NCBI GenBank assembly: GCA_963721405.1
Contig: CAVRJA010000014.1
Span: 868,001-932,000, forward strand
Length of the DNA: 64,000 bases
Direction: 5' to 3'
Source: JAFNAG01 sp963721405
Lineage (GTDB): Bacteria > Acidobacteriota > UBA6911
A program made the position numbers and the translations under genes. Of this stretch, positions 1-9,214 are shown piece after piece. A model generated the notes under the pieces. The model searched no databases. It was given only the letters and a program-made list of their open reading frames with translations, and was not told the DNA's origin. Positions within the stretch are counted from its first letter, which is position 1. Every line of letters begins with the position of its first letter.

Positions 1-446
1 CCGAAACCAAGCAGGCCCAGCGTCCTGCCGTAGACCCCTTTGCCCTTCGAGTATTCCTTCTTGTTCCACTTGCCGCGTTGAAGTTCGGCGACATTATCCG
101 CGATGCGCCGGTCCAGGGCGAGGATCAGCCCGAAGGCGAGTTCCGCGACCGCTACGGAGTTCTTTCCGGGGCAGTTGGAAACGTAAATGCCGCGTTTGGA
201 TGCCGCTTTTACGTCGATAGTGTTGTATCCGGCGCCCGCGCGTACAATCAGGCCGAGGTGGCCGGCATCGAGCATCGGCTCGGTGACTTGCGTGGAACGA
301 ACGACCAGGACATCGGCGCCGGTCCTGCCGACGGCCTCGGTCAAAGCAGCTTCCTTGAGGTCGGGTTCGTAGATTACTTCACAACCGGCCGCTTTTAACC
401 CTTCAATCCCGCTCTTCTCGAACTTGTCGGCAACCAGTACTTTCAT
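1..446 (-). CDS. serA: D-3-phosphoglycerate dehydrogenase, N-terminal part (cut by window edge)
   Basis: Reverse-strand frame beginning with ATG at 446 and open to the left edge, giving 148 residues. It reads as the start of a SerA-type 2-hydroxyacid dehydrogenase: MKVLVADKFEKSGIEGL, then VVRSTQVTEPMLDAG and LIVRAGAGYNTIDV (the substrate-loop region), then AFGLILALDRRI and the beginning of the NAD-binding domain (GKGVYGRTLGLLGFG), where the window ends. The enzyme oxidises 3-phosphoglycerate, the first step of serine synthesis, in the cytoplasm. AAGGAGAT sits about 6 bases before the ATG. It lies 38 bases downstream of a DUF1015 gene on the same strand, a pairing often seen in bacteria, so co-transcription is likely. 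The catalytic His and any C-terminal ACT domain lie outside the window, so allosteric control cannot be judged. Confidence 0.93.
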   Translation of the reverse strand, partial: MKVLVADKFEKSGIEGLKAAGCEVIYEPDLKEAALTEAVGRTGADVLVVRSTQVTEPMLDAGHLGLIVRAGAGYNTIDVKAASKRGIYVSNCPGKNSVAVAELAFGLILALDRRIADNVAELQRGKWNKKEYSKGKGVYGRTLGLLGF

Positions 447-484
447 AAAAGTATCTCCTTGGCCGGCGGTTGTCCGCGGCCCGT

Positions 485-1708
485 TTATATGAGATGGATG
501 AGAAGGCCGTCCCGCAACTTGGGCTCAAACCACGTCGACTTGGGGGGCATGATCTCACCCGCGTCGGCGATCCCCATCAGGTCGTCGACGCTCACGGGGA
601 ATAGGGAAAATGCGACTGCCGCCTTCCCCTGGTTTACCAGTTTCTCGAGTTCGCCGGTGCCGCGAATGCCGCCCACAAAGTCGATCCGCTTGTCCGTGCG
701 GGGATCGCCGATCTTTAACACTGGTGCAAGCACCTGATTCTGCAAAAGGCTTACGTCGAGGGTGCCGCCGATCCCGGCGGTTCCCGCCTGTCCCTTCAAG
801 TAGAGCGTATACCAGCGTCCGTCAAGGTACATCGACACTTCTCCTTGTTTCACCGGGCTCGGGACACCGTCGCCCACCTGGACGGCAGACTTGAGCGCGG
901 CGAGGAGGGATGCCGGGGTGTGTCCTGCCAGATCCTTGATAGTGCGATTATAAGGCAGAATCCTCGTCTGGTTGTCCGGAAATGCGACGGCCAGCATCCA
1001 GTCGGCTTCTTCGTGTGCGACGCCGGGCGCCTTCCCGGCGAGGTACTTCCTGGTGCGGGCGGCGCTGGCGGCGCGATGATGGCCATCTGCAATGTACAGG
1101 CAGGGGAGATCGTCGAAGGCCCCGACCAGGGTCGCGAGATACTGGCCGGTTACCTGCCAGACCGTGTGCCGTACCTTGTCCACAGCTTCGAAATCGAACA
1201 AGGGTGCGGTGGCCGTCACCCGGTCCGCTACGGCGTCGATCGCCATGGAAGCGCGGTAGACCAGGAACACCGGGCCGGTCTGCGCGCGCAGCGTGCTGAT
1301 GTGGCGTGTGCGATCGTCTTCCTTGTCCCGGCGCGTGCGCTCGTGCTTCTTGATGAGTTCTTTGTCGTATTCATCGATCGAATAACATGCCGCCACTCCG
1401 ATCTGCTGATGGTTCCCCATGCGCAGACGGTAAAAATAGACGGAAGGCGCATCTTCCACGATGAGGGGCGCAGCCGCGCGCAAGCTGGCGAACCGTTCGG
1501 CGGCATGCTGATACACGGATTCCGAGTATGGATCCGTCGATGCGGGAAGATTGATTTCGGCGCGCGAAACATGGAGGAAGCTCAACGGGTTGCCCGACGC
1601 CAGCGCCCGCGCCTCCTCTTTGTTGACAACGTCGTAAGGTACGGCAGAAACCTGTTCCACGTTCGCCGGCAACGGCCTGAGGGCTTGGAAGGGATGGATT
1701 TTGGACAT
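485..1708 (-). CDS. DUF1015 family protein
   Basis: 407-residue cytoplasmic protein without signal peptide or membrane segment. It matches the DUF1015 family: N-terminal MSKIHPFQALRPLP and VSAVPYDVVNKEEA, LSFLHVSRAEI, YFYRLRMGNHQQIGVAAC, and later LYIADGHHRAASAART, the family's most conserved block, near residue 205. The length is typical. The reaction catalysed by the family is not established to my knowledge, although it is repeatedly found beside serA and serC, as here (serA starts 38 bases downstream). A role linked to phosphoserine or serine metabolism is inference from this context. The start is the ATG at 1708, preceded by GTGAGA. Confidence 0.9.
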   Translation of the reverse strand: MSKIHPFQALRPLPANVEQVSAVPYDVVNKEEARALASGNPLSFLHVSRAEINLPASTDPYSESVYQHAAERFASLRAAAPLIVEDAPSVYFYRLRMGNHQQIGVAACYSIDEYDKELIKKHERTRRDKEDDRTRHISTLRAQTGPVFLVYRASMAIDAVADRVTATAPLFDFEAVDKVRHTVWQVTGQYLATLVGAFDDLPCLYIADGHHRAASAARTRKYLAGKAPGVAHEEADWMLAVAFPDNQTRILPYNRTIKDLAGHTPASLLAALKSAVQVGDGVPSPVKQGEVSMYLDGRWYTLYLKGQAGTAGIGGTLDVSLLQNQVLAPVLKIGDPRTDKRIDFVGGIRGTGELEKLVNQGKAAVAFSLFPVSVDDLMGIADAGEIMPPKSTWFEPKLRDGLLIHLI

Positions 1709-1949
1709 ATTCTCACTCGATGCGGCCGGCGGGCCGCGAAGATAATGGAATCAGGGCTGGGAGTTCTTCCCGGCACGACAACCGGAAAGTCCTTGATACC
1801 CGAAGGGACACGATGTGTCAAGGGATCTGCAGAGAACCACCCCGAAAACGGCTGAAACCTCTCAGTACCATTCTTACTGATTCAATAAATTGTGAACCTT
1901 TGGCCTTCTGCGGCGTCAAATGATCAGCACCCTTTCTGTGAGGCTCATC

Positions 1950-3620
1950 ATGAAAAGCCGACGAACCCTTTTTCTCCTCCTGTGCATCGCCGTGCCCGGC
2001 CTGTCCGCTTACCCGCAGGAAAAGAGCTCCGGGGTGGAACTCGTCAGACCGCAGGATCTCAAGCGTACCGCGTACCGGTTGCACATCACGGTCGACCGGC
2101 TTGTCAACGCGCGCGCCGCGCTGAAAGAAGCGACCGATCTGGCACTGCGGGCGGATTCGGATGAAATGAACGACTATGGGTATTTGGGGTCCCTTGCCGG
2201 CCTGTGGATACAAATTGACCGCAAAAAAGCGCGCGAAACGATCGGCTCGATGATCTTCGACCTGTCGAGTCATGCCCAGGCGGCCGAGACTCTCGATTTG
2301 TATCGCAGTTACACGAACCGGGCGCAGCAGTTGCTGAGTTCGCTCAACGAGGTAGACCCGGAGCACGCCCAGCAGATTGCGCAGCTCTGGCCCGCGCCGT
2401 CGGCAAAATTCGGGAGCCCGGGCGAACAGGCGCTGGCTCAGTTCCAGAACGAACTCATGAACCGGCTGATAAGTCAGTCGGTCTATTCGAGTCCGGACCT
2501 GGTGTACGAGCAGCTGCAGCAGCCGCAAAAGGCGTCCACGCTGCCGCTTGCACTCCGGATCCAGGTAGCCCAGTCTCTCATCAATTCAAGTCAGAACGAT
2601 AAGGCGAGGGCGGTGCTCGATCAGGCAATCGCGGATATGGGCAAGCGGACCGTGGCGCCCGGGCAGCGCTACGATTATGAAGGCTTCCTGAGCGGCCTGG
2701 CCCGGCTTTATCCGGAGCGCATGCTCGAAGCGTTCGATGCCTATCAGCAGATGCTGACCGGCCAGAGTTCGGACGCGGACCAGGGAACGATCATGCAGTC
2801 CGGCGAGCAGCGGGTGTGGCTCAGTGCCGCCGAAACATCGGCATTGAACGTCGTTCGCGGCCTCTACAACCGTCCGGAGCTGGCATTGAAGCTTCTGGAT
2901 TCCGTTCCCGGGATCAGAAGCAAGCTCGACCAGTTGGGCGGACTCGACAACGTCCTCGGCCCCGGTAGAGGCGGACTCTCATCCGGCCCGCAGGTGCTCT
3001 CCTATTCGGCAGCCGCGTCGGACATGGCCCGCATCGCGGCGGCCAATGCGCCTGCCCGACCGGAGAGTGCCGCGGAGTCCGACGCGCCGCCCAATCCCAA
3101 CCAGCTGTTTCAGAGCCTGCGGGGCAAAGCGGAGAACAATCCGGAGATGGTCCGCCGCAAGCTTGAGGACGCCTACCGAAAGAAGGAGCACTTTTCGAGT
3201 CTGATCTCCCTGGCGCAGATCGCCAACTACCCGGATCCGGACCTCAGTTCAATCGCCCTCCAGGTTGCCCGCGGGTTGCTGCCGCAGTTCGACAATCTCC
3301 AGCAGCGCGCCGCCAACTTCAGGAATCTGATCTCGGCGATGCGCACCTGCGAGGGGGAGGTAGATTCCGGCCTTCTGAAGCAGGGCATGAGCCTGGCGCG
3401 TGATCTGAGAGAGGAGGAGAAGAACAACGAGCAGGCGAATCCTCAACCGCAGAACGCCAGGGCCTACCGCCAATCCGACGATTTTGAGACCGCGCTGATC
3501 GGCCAGATGGCCGTGAGCGATTTCGGCGAAGCGCTGCGCACCGCGCGTGCCCTGGATAACGACAGTCTCAGAATCCGGGCGCTGGTGCAGATGGCGCAAA
3601 CCCTCCTGTCGAATTACTGA
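1950..3620 (+). CDS. Exported protein of unknown function
   Basis: 556 residues from the ATG at 1950. A start at 1920 is also open, but the 1950 start follows GTGAGG by about 6 bases and gives a clean Sec signal peptide (MKSRRTLFLLLCIAVPGLSA, cleavage near AYPQ). The rest is soluble and rich in Ala, Leu, Gln and Arg, with long predicted helices, and resembles an array of alpha-hairpins such as TPR-like repeats without clear consensus (for example LRIQVAQSLINSSQNDKARA). I recognise no catalytic motif. It is divergent from the DUF1015 gene and ends 135 bases before an HD-GYP regulator. Probably periplasmic. Function unknown. Confidence 0.8.
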   Translation: MKSRRTLFLLLCIAVPGLSAYPQEKSSGVELVRPQDLKRTAYRLHITVDRLVNARAALKEATDLALRADSDEMNDYGYLGSLAGLWIQIDRKKARETIGSMIFDLSSHAQAAETLDLYRSYTNRAQQLLSSLNEVDPEHAQQIAQLWPAPSAKFGSPGEQALAQFQNELMNRLISQSVYSSPDLVYEQLQQPQKASTLPLALRIQVAQSLINSSQNDKARAVLDQAIADMGKRTVAPGQRYDYEGFLSGLARLYPERMLEAFDAYQQMLTGQSSDADQGTIMQSGEQRVWLSAAETSALNVVRGLYNRPELALKLLDSVPGIRSKLDQLGGLDNVLGPGRGGLSSGPQVLSYSAAASDMARIAAANAPARPESAAESDAPPNPNQLFQSLRGKAENNPEMVRRKLEDAYRKKEHFSSLISLAQIANYPDPDLSSIALQVARGLLPQFDNLQQRAANFRNLISAMRTCEGEVDSGLLKQGMSLARDLREEEKNNEQANPQPQNARAYRQSDDFETALIGQMAVSDFGEALRTARALDNDSLRIRALVQMAQTLLSNY

Positions 3621-3755
3621 TAAATCCAGGCCGGCCCGTCCGGAAGCCGATAATGATAACTGCAGGACTGCCGATAAGACCTGTATTGATGAAGAGGCCG
3701 GTCCCGGGGACATTTGTCCCGCGGGAGATTCTCTGGATTTTCGGTGAGATCGCAA

Positions 3756-4877
3756 TTGGGCACGGAAAATAAGAGGTCCATCCTGATCGTCGACGATGAA
3801 GAGCCCATTCGCCGGCTATTGGACACGTTGCTGCACTCGCGCGGATACCAGACACGCGTCACCAGCAGCGCACAAGACGCGCTGAGTGAACTGTCCTCGA
3901 ATTCATACGATCTCGTCCTCTCAGACTTGCGCATGCCGGCCATGAGCGGCCTCGAATTGCTCGAGGCAATCAGCGCCAGGCATCAGGATGTCGGGGTGTT
4001 GCTGCTGACGGGCTGCAACGATGTCTCGCTTGCGGTGTCGGCGATGCAGATGGGGGCGCTTGACTATGTTTTGAAGCCTTTTCGACTCGACCAGATCGGG
4101 GAAGCCGTCCGCAAGGCTCTGGAACGCCACGATCGGGAGATGCTTCAGAAAAGGCATGTTTCGCACCTCGAAGAAGTGGTGAGGACGCAGACACTCGAAC
4201 TCCGCAGCACTTTCGATCATCTGCAGGACATGTCGGCGGCGGCGCTGGAAGCGCTGGTCGCGGCACTGGATGTGCGGGAGCATGAAACCCAGGCGCACTC
4301 CAAGCGCGTAAGCGAATACAGCCTTCACCTGGCACGGGCGATGGGGGTCGACGTCTCACTGATGGTGGATATCGCCCGCGGCGCACTTCTCCACGACATC
4401 GGAAAGATCGGCGTTTCCGACAACATCCTGCTGAAACCAGGCCGCCTGACGGCAGCCGAGTGGGACGAAATGCGGAAACATCCTACGGTCGGGCATTGGA
4501 TTGTCGGCGGGCTGCAGGTCCTTCGTAAAGCGGCGGAAATCGTGCTCGCGCATCAGGAGAGGTTCGACGGATCGGGCTATCCACGCGGTCTGAGCGGAGA
4601 AAACATCCCCCTGGGGGCCCGCATCTTTTCGGTAGTCGATTGTTACGACGCCATCACTTCGGACCGGCCCTATCGAAAGGCCAACAACTACGCGGCTGCG
4701 CGCGCTGAGATCATACGGTGTTCAGGCACGCAGTTCGATCCGCGGATTGCGGAGGTTTTCCTGCAGATTCCGCCTGAAGATTGGACCGAGATCCGGAAAA
4801 GGGTGTCCCTCGGCCCGGACAGGGCGAAGGTTCTCAGCGCCGCGCAAGCGGATGAATTCCCCGTATACCAGGTGTAA
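3756..4877 (+). CDS. Response regulator with C-terminal HD-GYP phosphodiesterase domain
   Basis: Two-domain cytoplasmic regulator. The N-terminal receiver domain shows ILIVDDEEPIRRLL, phospho-acceptor Asp57 in LVLSDLRMP, and LKPF with the conserved Lys. A coiled linker follows (HLEEVVRTQTLELRSTFDHL), then an HD-GYP domain with HDIGKIGV (His213-Asp214), the KHPTVGHWIV block and HQERFDGSGYPRGL. HD-GYP domains hydrolyse cyclic di-GMP; the receiver should gate this on phosphorylation by a sensor kinase not present here. The start is uncertain: TTG 3756 has GGTGAG 7 bases upstream, whereas GTG 3744 and TTG 3714 are open but have poorly spaced ribosome sites. The family call is firm; the signal sensed is unknown. 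Confidence 0.92.
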   Translation: MGTENKRSILIVDDEEPIRRLLDTLLHSRGYQTRVTSSAQDALSELSSNSYDLVLSDLRMPAMSGLELLEAISARHQDVGVLLLTGCNDVSLAVSAMQMGALDYVLKPFRLDQIGEAVRKALERHDREMLQKRHVSHLEEVVRTQTLELRSTFDHLQDMSAAALEALVAALDVREHETQAHSKRVSEYSLHLARAMGVDVSLMVDIARGALLHDIGKIGVSDNILLKPGRLTAAEWDEMRKHPTVGHWIVGGLQVLRKAAEIVLAHQERFDGSGYPRGLSGENIPLGARIFSVVDCYDAITSDRPYRKANNYAAARAEIIRCSGTQFDPRIAEVFLQIPPEDWTEIRKRVSLGPDRAKVLSAAQADEFPVYQV

Positions 4878-4880
4878 ACC

Positions 4881-4923
4881 CCGCCCCGGGATGCCGGCTT
4901 GTTGCTGCGCGATCCCGGGGCGG
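4881..4923 (+). terminator. Perfect 12-bp inverted repeat after the HD-GYP gene
   Basis: CCGCCCCGGGAT at 4881-4892 is mirrored exactly by ATCCCGGGGCGG at 4912-4923 around a 19-base loop, three bases past the stop codon. It would form a very stable GC stem but lacks a following T-run, so it is either a factor-dependent terminator or an mRNA-stabilising hairpin. Confidence 0.5.
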
Positions 4924-5187
4924 AGCTCTCGCTCCCGACTTCCAGTCCGCGCAACGACGCGACATCTCCCATCGGCTTTTCCGTTGACCCGGCGATCGCT
5001 TTTGAGCGGCTCCGACAGCGGACGGGATCTGTCTGGAGCCGGAAACAGTCTTTGAGCGGGTTCAGAGTCGACACCAACCAATGCCGGTACTTCCTGGAGT
5101 AGGGTAAGGATCCTGCGTTTGTGGTTGTCGTTCAGTCCGGGCCTGTGCGGGATCCGTGCTGATCCGTGTGCATTTGTGTCCTGATCT
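4924..5187. other. Non-coding stretch between convergent genes
   Basis: No supportable gene. It contains a short ATCCGTG-type repeat at about 5151-5174 (GATCCGTGCTGATCCGTG), a motif that recurs at 38.8 kb and 63.6 kb in this window. Confidence 0.5.
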
Positions 5188-6531
5188 TCATGCTCCCCCT
5201 GGCCGTCGGCCGCTGTGACGGGTTCCTAGATTCTCGATCAGGCGGGTGGCCTCCTCGACGGCTTCCCCGGCCCGCACTCTCGAGGCGAAAGACCGGCACG
5301 CCGATGCGATGCTCCGGGATGCCAGCAAGGACCGGAGGCGGTCAGGAGCTGCTCCATCGTGATAAGCCGCCAGGGGCATCTTCATCCCTGCGCCAATCCG
5401 CTCCAGGCGCGCCGCATTGTCCGATTGGTCGTCGTTGAAAGGGACAGCGAGTTGCGGGATGCCGGCCGCGAGAGCCAGGCCGGTCGTACCTATGCCGCCG
5501 TGATGCACGATTGCGGCCGCACGGGGCAGAACGATGCTCAAGGGAACATAGGGGAGATGAAGGACGCCCGCGGGCAGATCTGGCGGGATGTTTTCGCCTG
5601 CGGGGCAGAGGAACAGCCCTCGGATCGCCAGGTTGCGGCAGGTATTCGCAGAGACCCGGAAGAACCGTCCCGCATTCCGGTGGAAGGAGCCGGCCGTGAA
5701 GATCACGGGGGCAGCCCCGCCCGCGAGAAACGGCGCCAATTCAGCCGGGATTGCCCGCCTGCCGCGCTCATCAAACAGTGGAAAGCCCACCAGGCGGGTG
5801 GCGGGCGGCCAGTCCGGTCGAGGCGGGGCGAACCATTCGGGAAACAACCCGAGGACCAGGTCCGGAGAATGGACCCATTTGGAGAACAGACGCCGCACGG
5901 GGGCGAGGCCGAGTTCCGAGCGGAAGGCGTTTGTTTCCGGCCGCAGGAGCAGGTCGCCATACCGGTCGATGGCCCCCCACAGAGTCCGCCGGGACAGCCG
6001 CAGCCACAGACTCTCGCCATCGGGGAGGGGCAGTCCCGGCGCGTCGTATTCGCTGCGCAGCATGGCGGGCTGAAGATGAACCGTGGCAAGCGGGATCCCC
6101 AGTTTCTCTTGTGCGATGCGGGCGCCGAATACATTGCCGCGGGCCACAATCACACTATCCCCGGACCGGTAGTCCTTCTCGATCCTCTCGTAAACCCAGC
6201 GCATCGAGTTGAGAACGCCGCGGCTCCGTCGGCGCCAGCGGTCGACCCCCTGGACAAGCCACCTGCCCGGGGCGATGCCGGCTTTCCCTTTACCGCAGGA
6301 GGTGCGAGTGGCGTCCTGCATGGAATGAGCCAGGTGCTGCGCGGAGCCGAATCCGGCGAATTCCAGATCGAGATCCCGGGCCAGCGATTCGAACAGGGGA
6401 TTTGATATGAAGATGATCCGGTGCCCGCGCCGTCGCAAACCGTCTGCCAGCGCGGCCATCGGATGGATGTCGCCGGGGCCGCCGAACGAAATGCAGAACA
6501 CCGTCAGGCTCTTGATTGGTGAGGATGCCAT
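5188..6531 (-). CDS. Glycosyltransferase, GT1/GT28 (UGT-like) family
   Basis: 447 residues with a GT-B fold signature. The N-terminus reads FCISFGGPGDIHPMAALADGL, the glycine-rich acceptor-domain start of the family. The C-terminal half has VIFTAGSFH, LPYVPLSIVLPRAAAIVHHGG and GTTGLALAAGIPQLAVPFNDDQ, the nucleotide-sugar binding block with the conserved His-Gly-Gly. It should transfer a sugar from a nucleotide donor to a small hydrophobic acceptor such as a lipid or secondary metabolite; donor and acceptor cannot be read from sequence. One base separates its start from the stop of the upstream nucleotidyltransferase-like gene, so the two are almost certainly co-transcribed and translationally coupled. 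Length is normal for the family. Confidence 0.88.
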   Translation of the reverse strand: MASSPIKSLTVFCISFGGPGDIHPMAALADGLRRRGHRIIFISNPLFESLARDLDLEFAGFGSAQHLAHSMQDATRTSCGKGKAGIAPGRWLVQGVDRWRRRSRGVLNSMRWVYERIEKDYRSGDSVIVARGNVFGARIAQEKLGIPLATVHLQPAMLRSEYDAPGLPLPDGESLWLRLSRRTLWGAIDRYGDLLLRPETNAFRSELGLAPVRRLFSKWVHSPDLVLGLFPEWFAPPRPDWPPATRLVGFPLFDERGRRAIPAELAPFLAGGAAPVIFTAGSFHRNAGRFFRVSANTCRNLAIRGLFLCPAGENIPPDLPAGVLHLPYVPLSIVLPRAAAIVHHGGIGTTGLALAAGIPQLAVPFNDDQSDNAARLERIGAGMKMPLAAYHDGAAPDRLRSLLASRSIASACRSFASRVRAGEAVEEATRLIENLGTRHSGRRPGGA

Positions 6532-6532
6532 G

Positions 6533-7864
6533 TCAACGTACCAACGGAATTGAATGATCAGCCGTCAGGCGAATCCCCGGCTTTGCAGAAGGTGCCTGCC
6601 GGAGACGGATGATGGGAGTCCGTGTTCCCAGTTCCTGCAGTTGTGCCCACAGTTCCTCCGTACGATGATAGAGGCCGCCGAAATCCCTCCGGAAATAGTC
6701 CTCGACAGAGGTTCTCCGCCGATGCAGCTCGTCCACTTCGCCCGGCGGCATCGGGGGCGGAATCTCCCCGATCCGCAGATGGGCCAGGGCATGCTCCAGC
6801 AGCGCAACCGTCGTGTGCGGCGCCGTCGTGTCCTGGTGCATGAAACCGGGATTCCGCGTCGTGTGGCTGTGCCCGTAAAACAGGCACGCCCTCGCGAATT
6901 CTTCAGGCGTCGGAGGTTGAAGCCCCAACTCCGTCAGTTCCCGTGGCAGGATCCAGTGACAGAACGGATTCACGTAGTGAACATACAAATGCAGCAACTC
7001 CGGAGTGGTCAGGAAGGAACCGCGTTCGAGTGCCTCGGCGGGGACTGGCGAGTCGGGTCCGGGCACGACGACCATCAGGCGTTCCCGGAATCGCGGCGCC
7101 ATGCGCGCCCGGAAAACCATCGGATCCGACATCGGCTTCAAGGCGGGCAACAGTTCGCCGTGCAACCGCATCGCCAGCCGGAATCCGTGGAACGGGCTGC
7201 GTTCGGGATTGCTGCGCACCTCTTCCGAAGAATGGGAGTTTTCGTGCGCGCTCCAATGCGACTCCGCCTGACTTCTCGTCGTGAACGGGATCGCAAGCAT
7301 GCCCGACGCCACGGCGTATGCGTTCCACATGTCCGACGCAATCTTCCGGAGGTTCCGGGCGTCTCCGTGCCTGATTGCGGTCGAAAGGAAACTGTCCTGC
7401 CAGAAGGCGAATCGCCGAAGAGCATCCTCCTTTCGCACGGCCATCTCAGGGAAGTGGACCGGTTTGCCGTAGAGCAGGAGCGAACTCCGGCGATCAAGAG
7501 AGCCGAGATAGGTATCCGCTTCGACCGCCTTCCGGATTCCGCTCGGATCTTGAACCGCCATGTGCCCGATTGCCGGATTGAAACGCCGGATCCGGCGGAC
7601 ATTTTCATACAGCGATGCCAACTCCGGACCGTCCGCGGATGCCGGAGCGGGCTGCCGGACGACCAGCACGAGATCAATGTCGCTCTTGCCGAAGGATATT
7701 TCGCCGGCCGCGACGCTGCGGTGCACAAAAACACTCTCGACCAGGCGGGATGCGCCCAGGACGCGGCCTGTGAGTCTGGCTACACCCCTGTATACCGAGT
7801 TTGTGAGACCCTGACGGATATCCATACGCACTCTGTTGCGGTCAGCCTTTGAAGATGCATTCAA
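6533..7864 (-). CDS. Nucleotidyltransferase-fold protein of unknown function
   Basis: 443 residues. Near residue 45-70 it has VESVFVHRSVAAGEISFGKSDIDLVLVV read in pieces: the glycine-serine followed by D-x-D (GKSDIDLVLV) is the polymerase-beta nucleotidyltransferase active-site motif. The remaining approximately 370 residues, mostly helical, match no family I can name. No signal peptide. It is the first gene of a two-gene unit with the glycosyltransferase downstream, suggesting a common pathway such as modification of a lipid or small molecule (inference). The start at 7864 could alternatively be the internal Met at 7825 (MDIRQGLTNS). Confidence 0.72.
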   Translation of the reverse strand: MNASSKADRNRVRMDIRQGLTNSVYRGVARLTGRVLGASRLVESVFVHRSVAAGEISFGKSDIDLVLVVRQPAPASADGPELASLYENVRRIRRFNPAIGHMAVQDPSGIRKAVEADTYLGSLDRRSSLLLYGKPVHFPEMAVRKEDALRRFAFWQDSFLSTAIRHGDARNLRKIASDMWNAYAVASGMLAIPFTTRSQAESHWSAHENSHSSEEVRSNPERSPFHGFRLAMRLHGELLPALKPMSDPMVFRARMAPRFRERLMVVVPGPDSPVPAEALERGSFLTTPELLHLYVHYVNPFCHWILPRELTELGLQPPTPEEFARACLFYGHSHTTRNPGFMHQDTTAPHTTVALLEHALAHLRIGEIPPPMPPGEVDELHRRRTSVEDYFRRDFGGLYHRTEELWAQLQELGTRTPIIRLRQAPSAKPGIRLTADHSIPLVR

Positions 7865-8155
7865 CCGGTCGCCACATGCTCCGGCAGCAATCTGCTTCTT
7901 AAATGGTTCTGGCCGCCTCAGGGTGTCGGCGCCTCAATCAGCCGGGGACCGGACGCCAGGTTTTCACGATGAAAAAGCAAAAACCGATTTCCTACACGCG
8001 GCCGGACCGCCAGAACAGATGGGGCAGCCAACGATCGTCCAGTTAATTTTGAAACGATGATTCTCGTACATTCTGCGTTGAGGGGCAACAAGAATCATCC
8101 CGGAATGTCCGCACGGTCCGGGCAATTCTGACGACAGGTGAGGTCCGTGGCGGAA

Positions 8156-8437
8156 TCACCCGAGGTCCTGTCCGGCTGCCGCCATAGCCAGTTTCCAGGC
8201 GCGCAGGATTTCTTCGATGGCGGCGTTGCGGTCCGTCTATTGCCTTTCGGGGTGCGCGTCGAGGAAGGCAATGGTCCCGGCGATGCCTTGTTCGAAGGGA
8301 ATCGAGCAATGGAATTCCGGGACCAGCTGTTTGATCCTGGAGTTGAGGAAGACCGTGGAGTACGCCTGGTCGCCGAGCAGGCCGCTTCCGACCGACATGG
8401 CTATCTCCTTCTTATTTTCGAAGTGGAAATCCATCAT
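8156..8437 (-). pseudogene. Remnant of an NAD-dependent epimerase/dehydratase (C-terminal end only)
   Basis: The reverse strand encodes LLGDQAYSTVFLNSRIKQLVPEFHCSIPFEQGI followed by AFLDAHPERQ (given here in pieces of the reading), the C-terminal region of NAD-dependent epimerase/dehydratase proteins. An in-frame TAG at 8237-8239 interrupts it, after which the same frame continues with TDRNAAIEEILRAWKLA before a final stop at 8156. The Rossmann-fold N-terminus, about 250 residues, is absent. No ribosome site stands out. This is a decayed fragment rather than a small gene. Confidence 0.7.
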
Positions 8438-8545
8438 GGCTGCCCCATCCGGACTCCTCCAATCTTAATCGTTGCGGCGTAACGACATTTCAGCAGATAA
8501 TTTCGCTTTCAGTTCGGTTCATCGAAAGAGGGGCACACAGAGGAT

Positions 8546-9160
8546 ATGTCACTGCGCGAAGGGTTGACCGGCACATTGACCCACCCGACACCGGAGGCCC
8601 TGTGGCGGCTGAGGGCCGACCTGCTCGAGGCCGGCGTGACGCCCGGCGCTCGCGTGTGGCGGGTCCTCGAAGAGTACCAGCGGTTCCTGCAGAGCGTCCT
8701 GACCGGATCCACGTCGCGGCATTACAGCGAGCTTGCGTCAAAGCTCGACATCGGGAGCATCACGGGGGTGGTGGTCGACCGGTTCTTTGAGGCGAAGGAC
8801 GCCAGGAGCCTTGCGCGGTCGCTGCTCAGCGGGTTCCTGAGCGAGGGGCTGATGGTCCTGGCGACTCGCCAGCATGTCCGGGCCTGGGAAGAAAGCCTCG
8901 GCGCCGTGTGCTCCTGCGCGTCCTGGTTCCTTTACCAGGAGCTCTGGGACTGGTCGCAGGAGAAGAATCCCGAGCTGGCATCAGAAGAGCGGCGCCGCAT
9001 GCTTGACAGGCTGTTCATGCCGCTCTGCTCCAAGGAAGCTGCCGGCCCCTCGAAAGCCGTCCTGATCGGCGCCCTGTTCCAGCTCCTCCTGCTTTCCCGC
9101 ACACTGGACGAACTGACCCGCACTCAGCAACCGCTCTTGCCGGACCCAATGCCCTCCTGA
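8546..9160 (+). CDS. Hypothetical protein, no recognised family
   Basis: 204 residues from ATG 8546, with AGAGG about 9-13 bases upstream. Predicted mostly alpha-helical and soluble, with hydrophobic stretches near residues 105-135 (RSLLSGFLSEGLMVLATRQ) and 170-190 (AVLIGALFQLLLLSRTL), each too short or interrupted to be a confident membrane span. Base composition matches the neighbours and the frame is uninterrupted, so it is probably real. No partner gene: remnants and repeats flank both sides. Function unknown. Confidence 0.6.
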   Translation: MSLREGLTGTLTHPTPEALWRLRADLLEAGVTPGARVWRVLEEYQRFLQSVLTGSTSRHYSELASKLDIGSITGVVVDRFFEAKDARSLARSLLSGFLSEGLMVLATRQHVRAWEESLGAVCSCASWFLYQELWDWSQEKNPELASEERRRMLDRLFMPLCSKEAAGPSKAVLIGALFQLLLLSRTLDELTRTQQPLLPDPMPS

Positions 9161-9214
9161 TGTGCACCTGACGACACAAATCGTGGAGTCTTGGGGAACC
9201 GTGAAGACCTTCTC

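Noticed and set aside
5188..7864. Polyketide or macrolide resistance cluster
   Set aside because: Only a UGT-like transferase and a nucleotidyltransferase-fold protein are present; no biosynthetic genes.
7970..8131. Small 53-residue forward reading frame upstream of the epimerase remnant
   Set aside because: No ribosome site before the ATG, no recognisable motif and unusual composition; likely chance.
8237..8239. In-frame TAG in the epimerase remnant as a possible recoded codon
   Set aside because: The rest of the gene is missing and no PYLIS-like structure or pyrrolysine genes are seen; ordinary decay.
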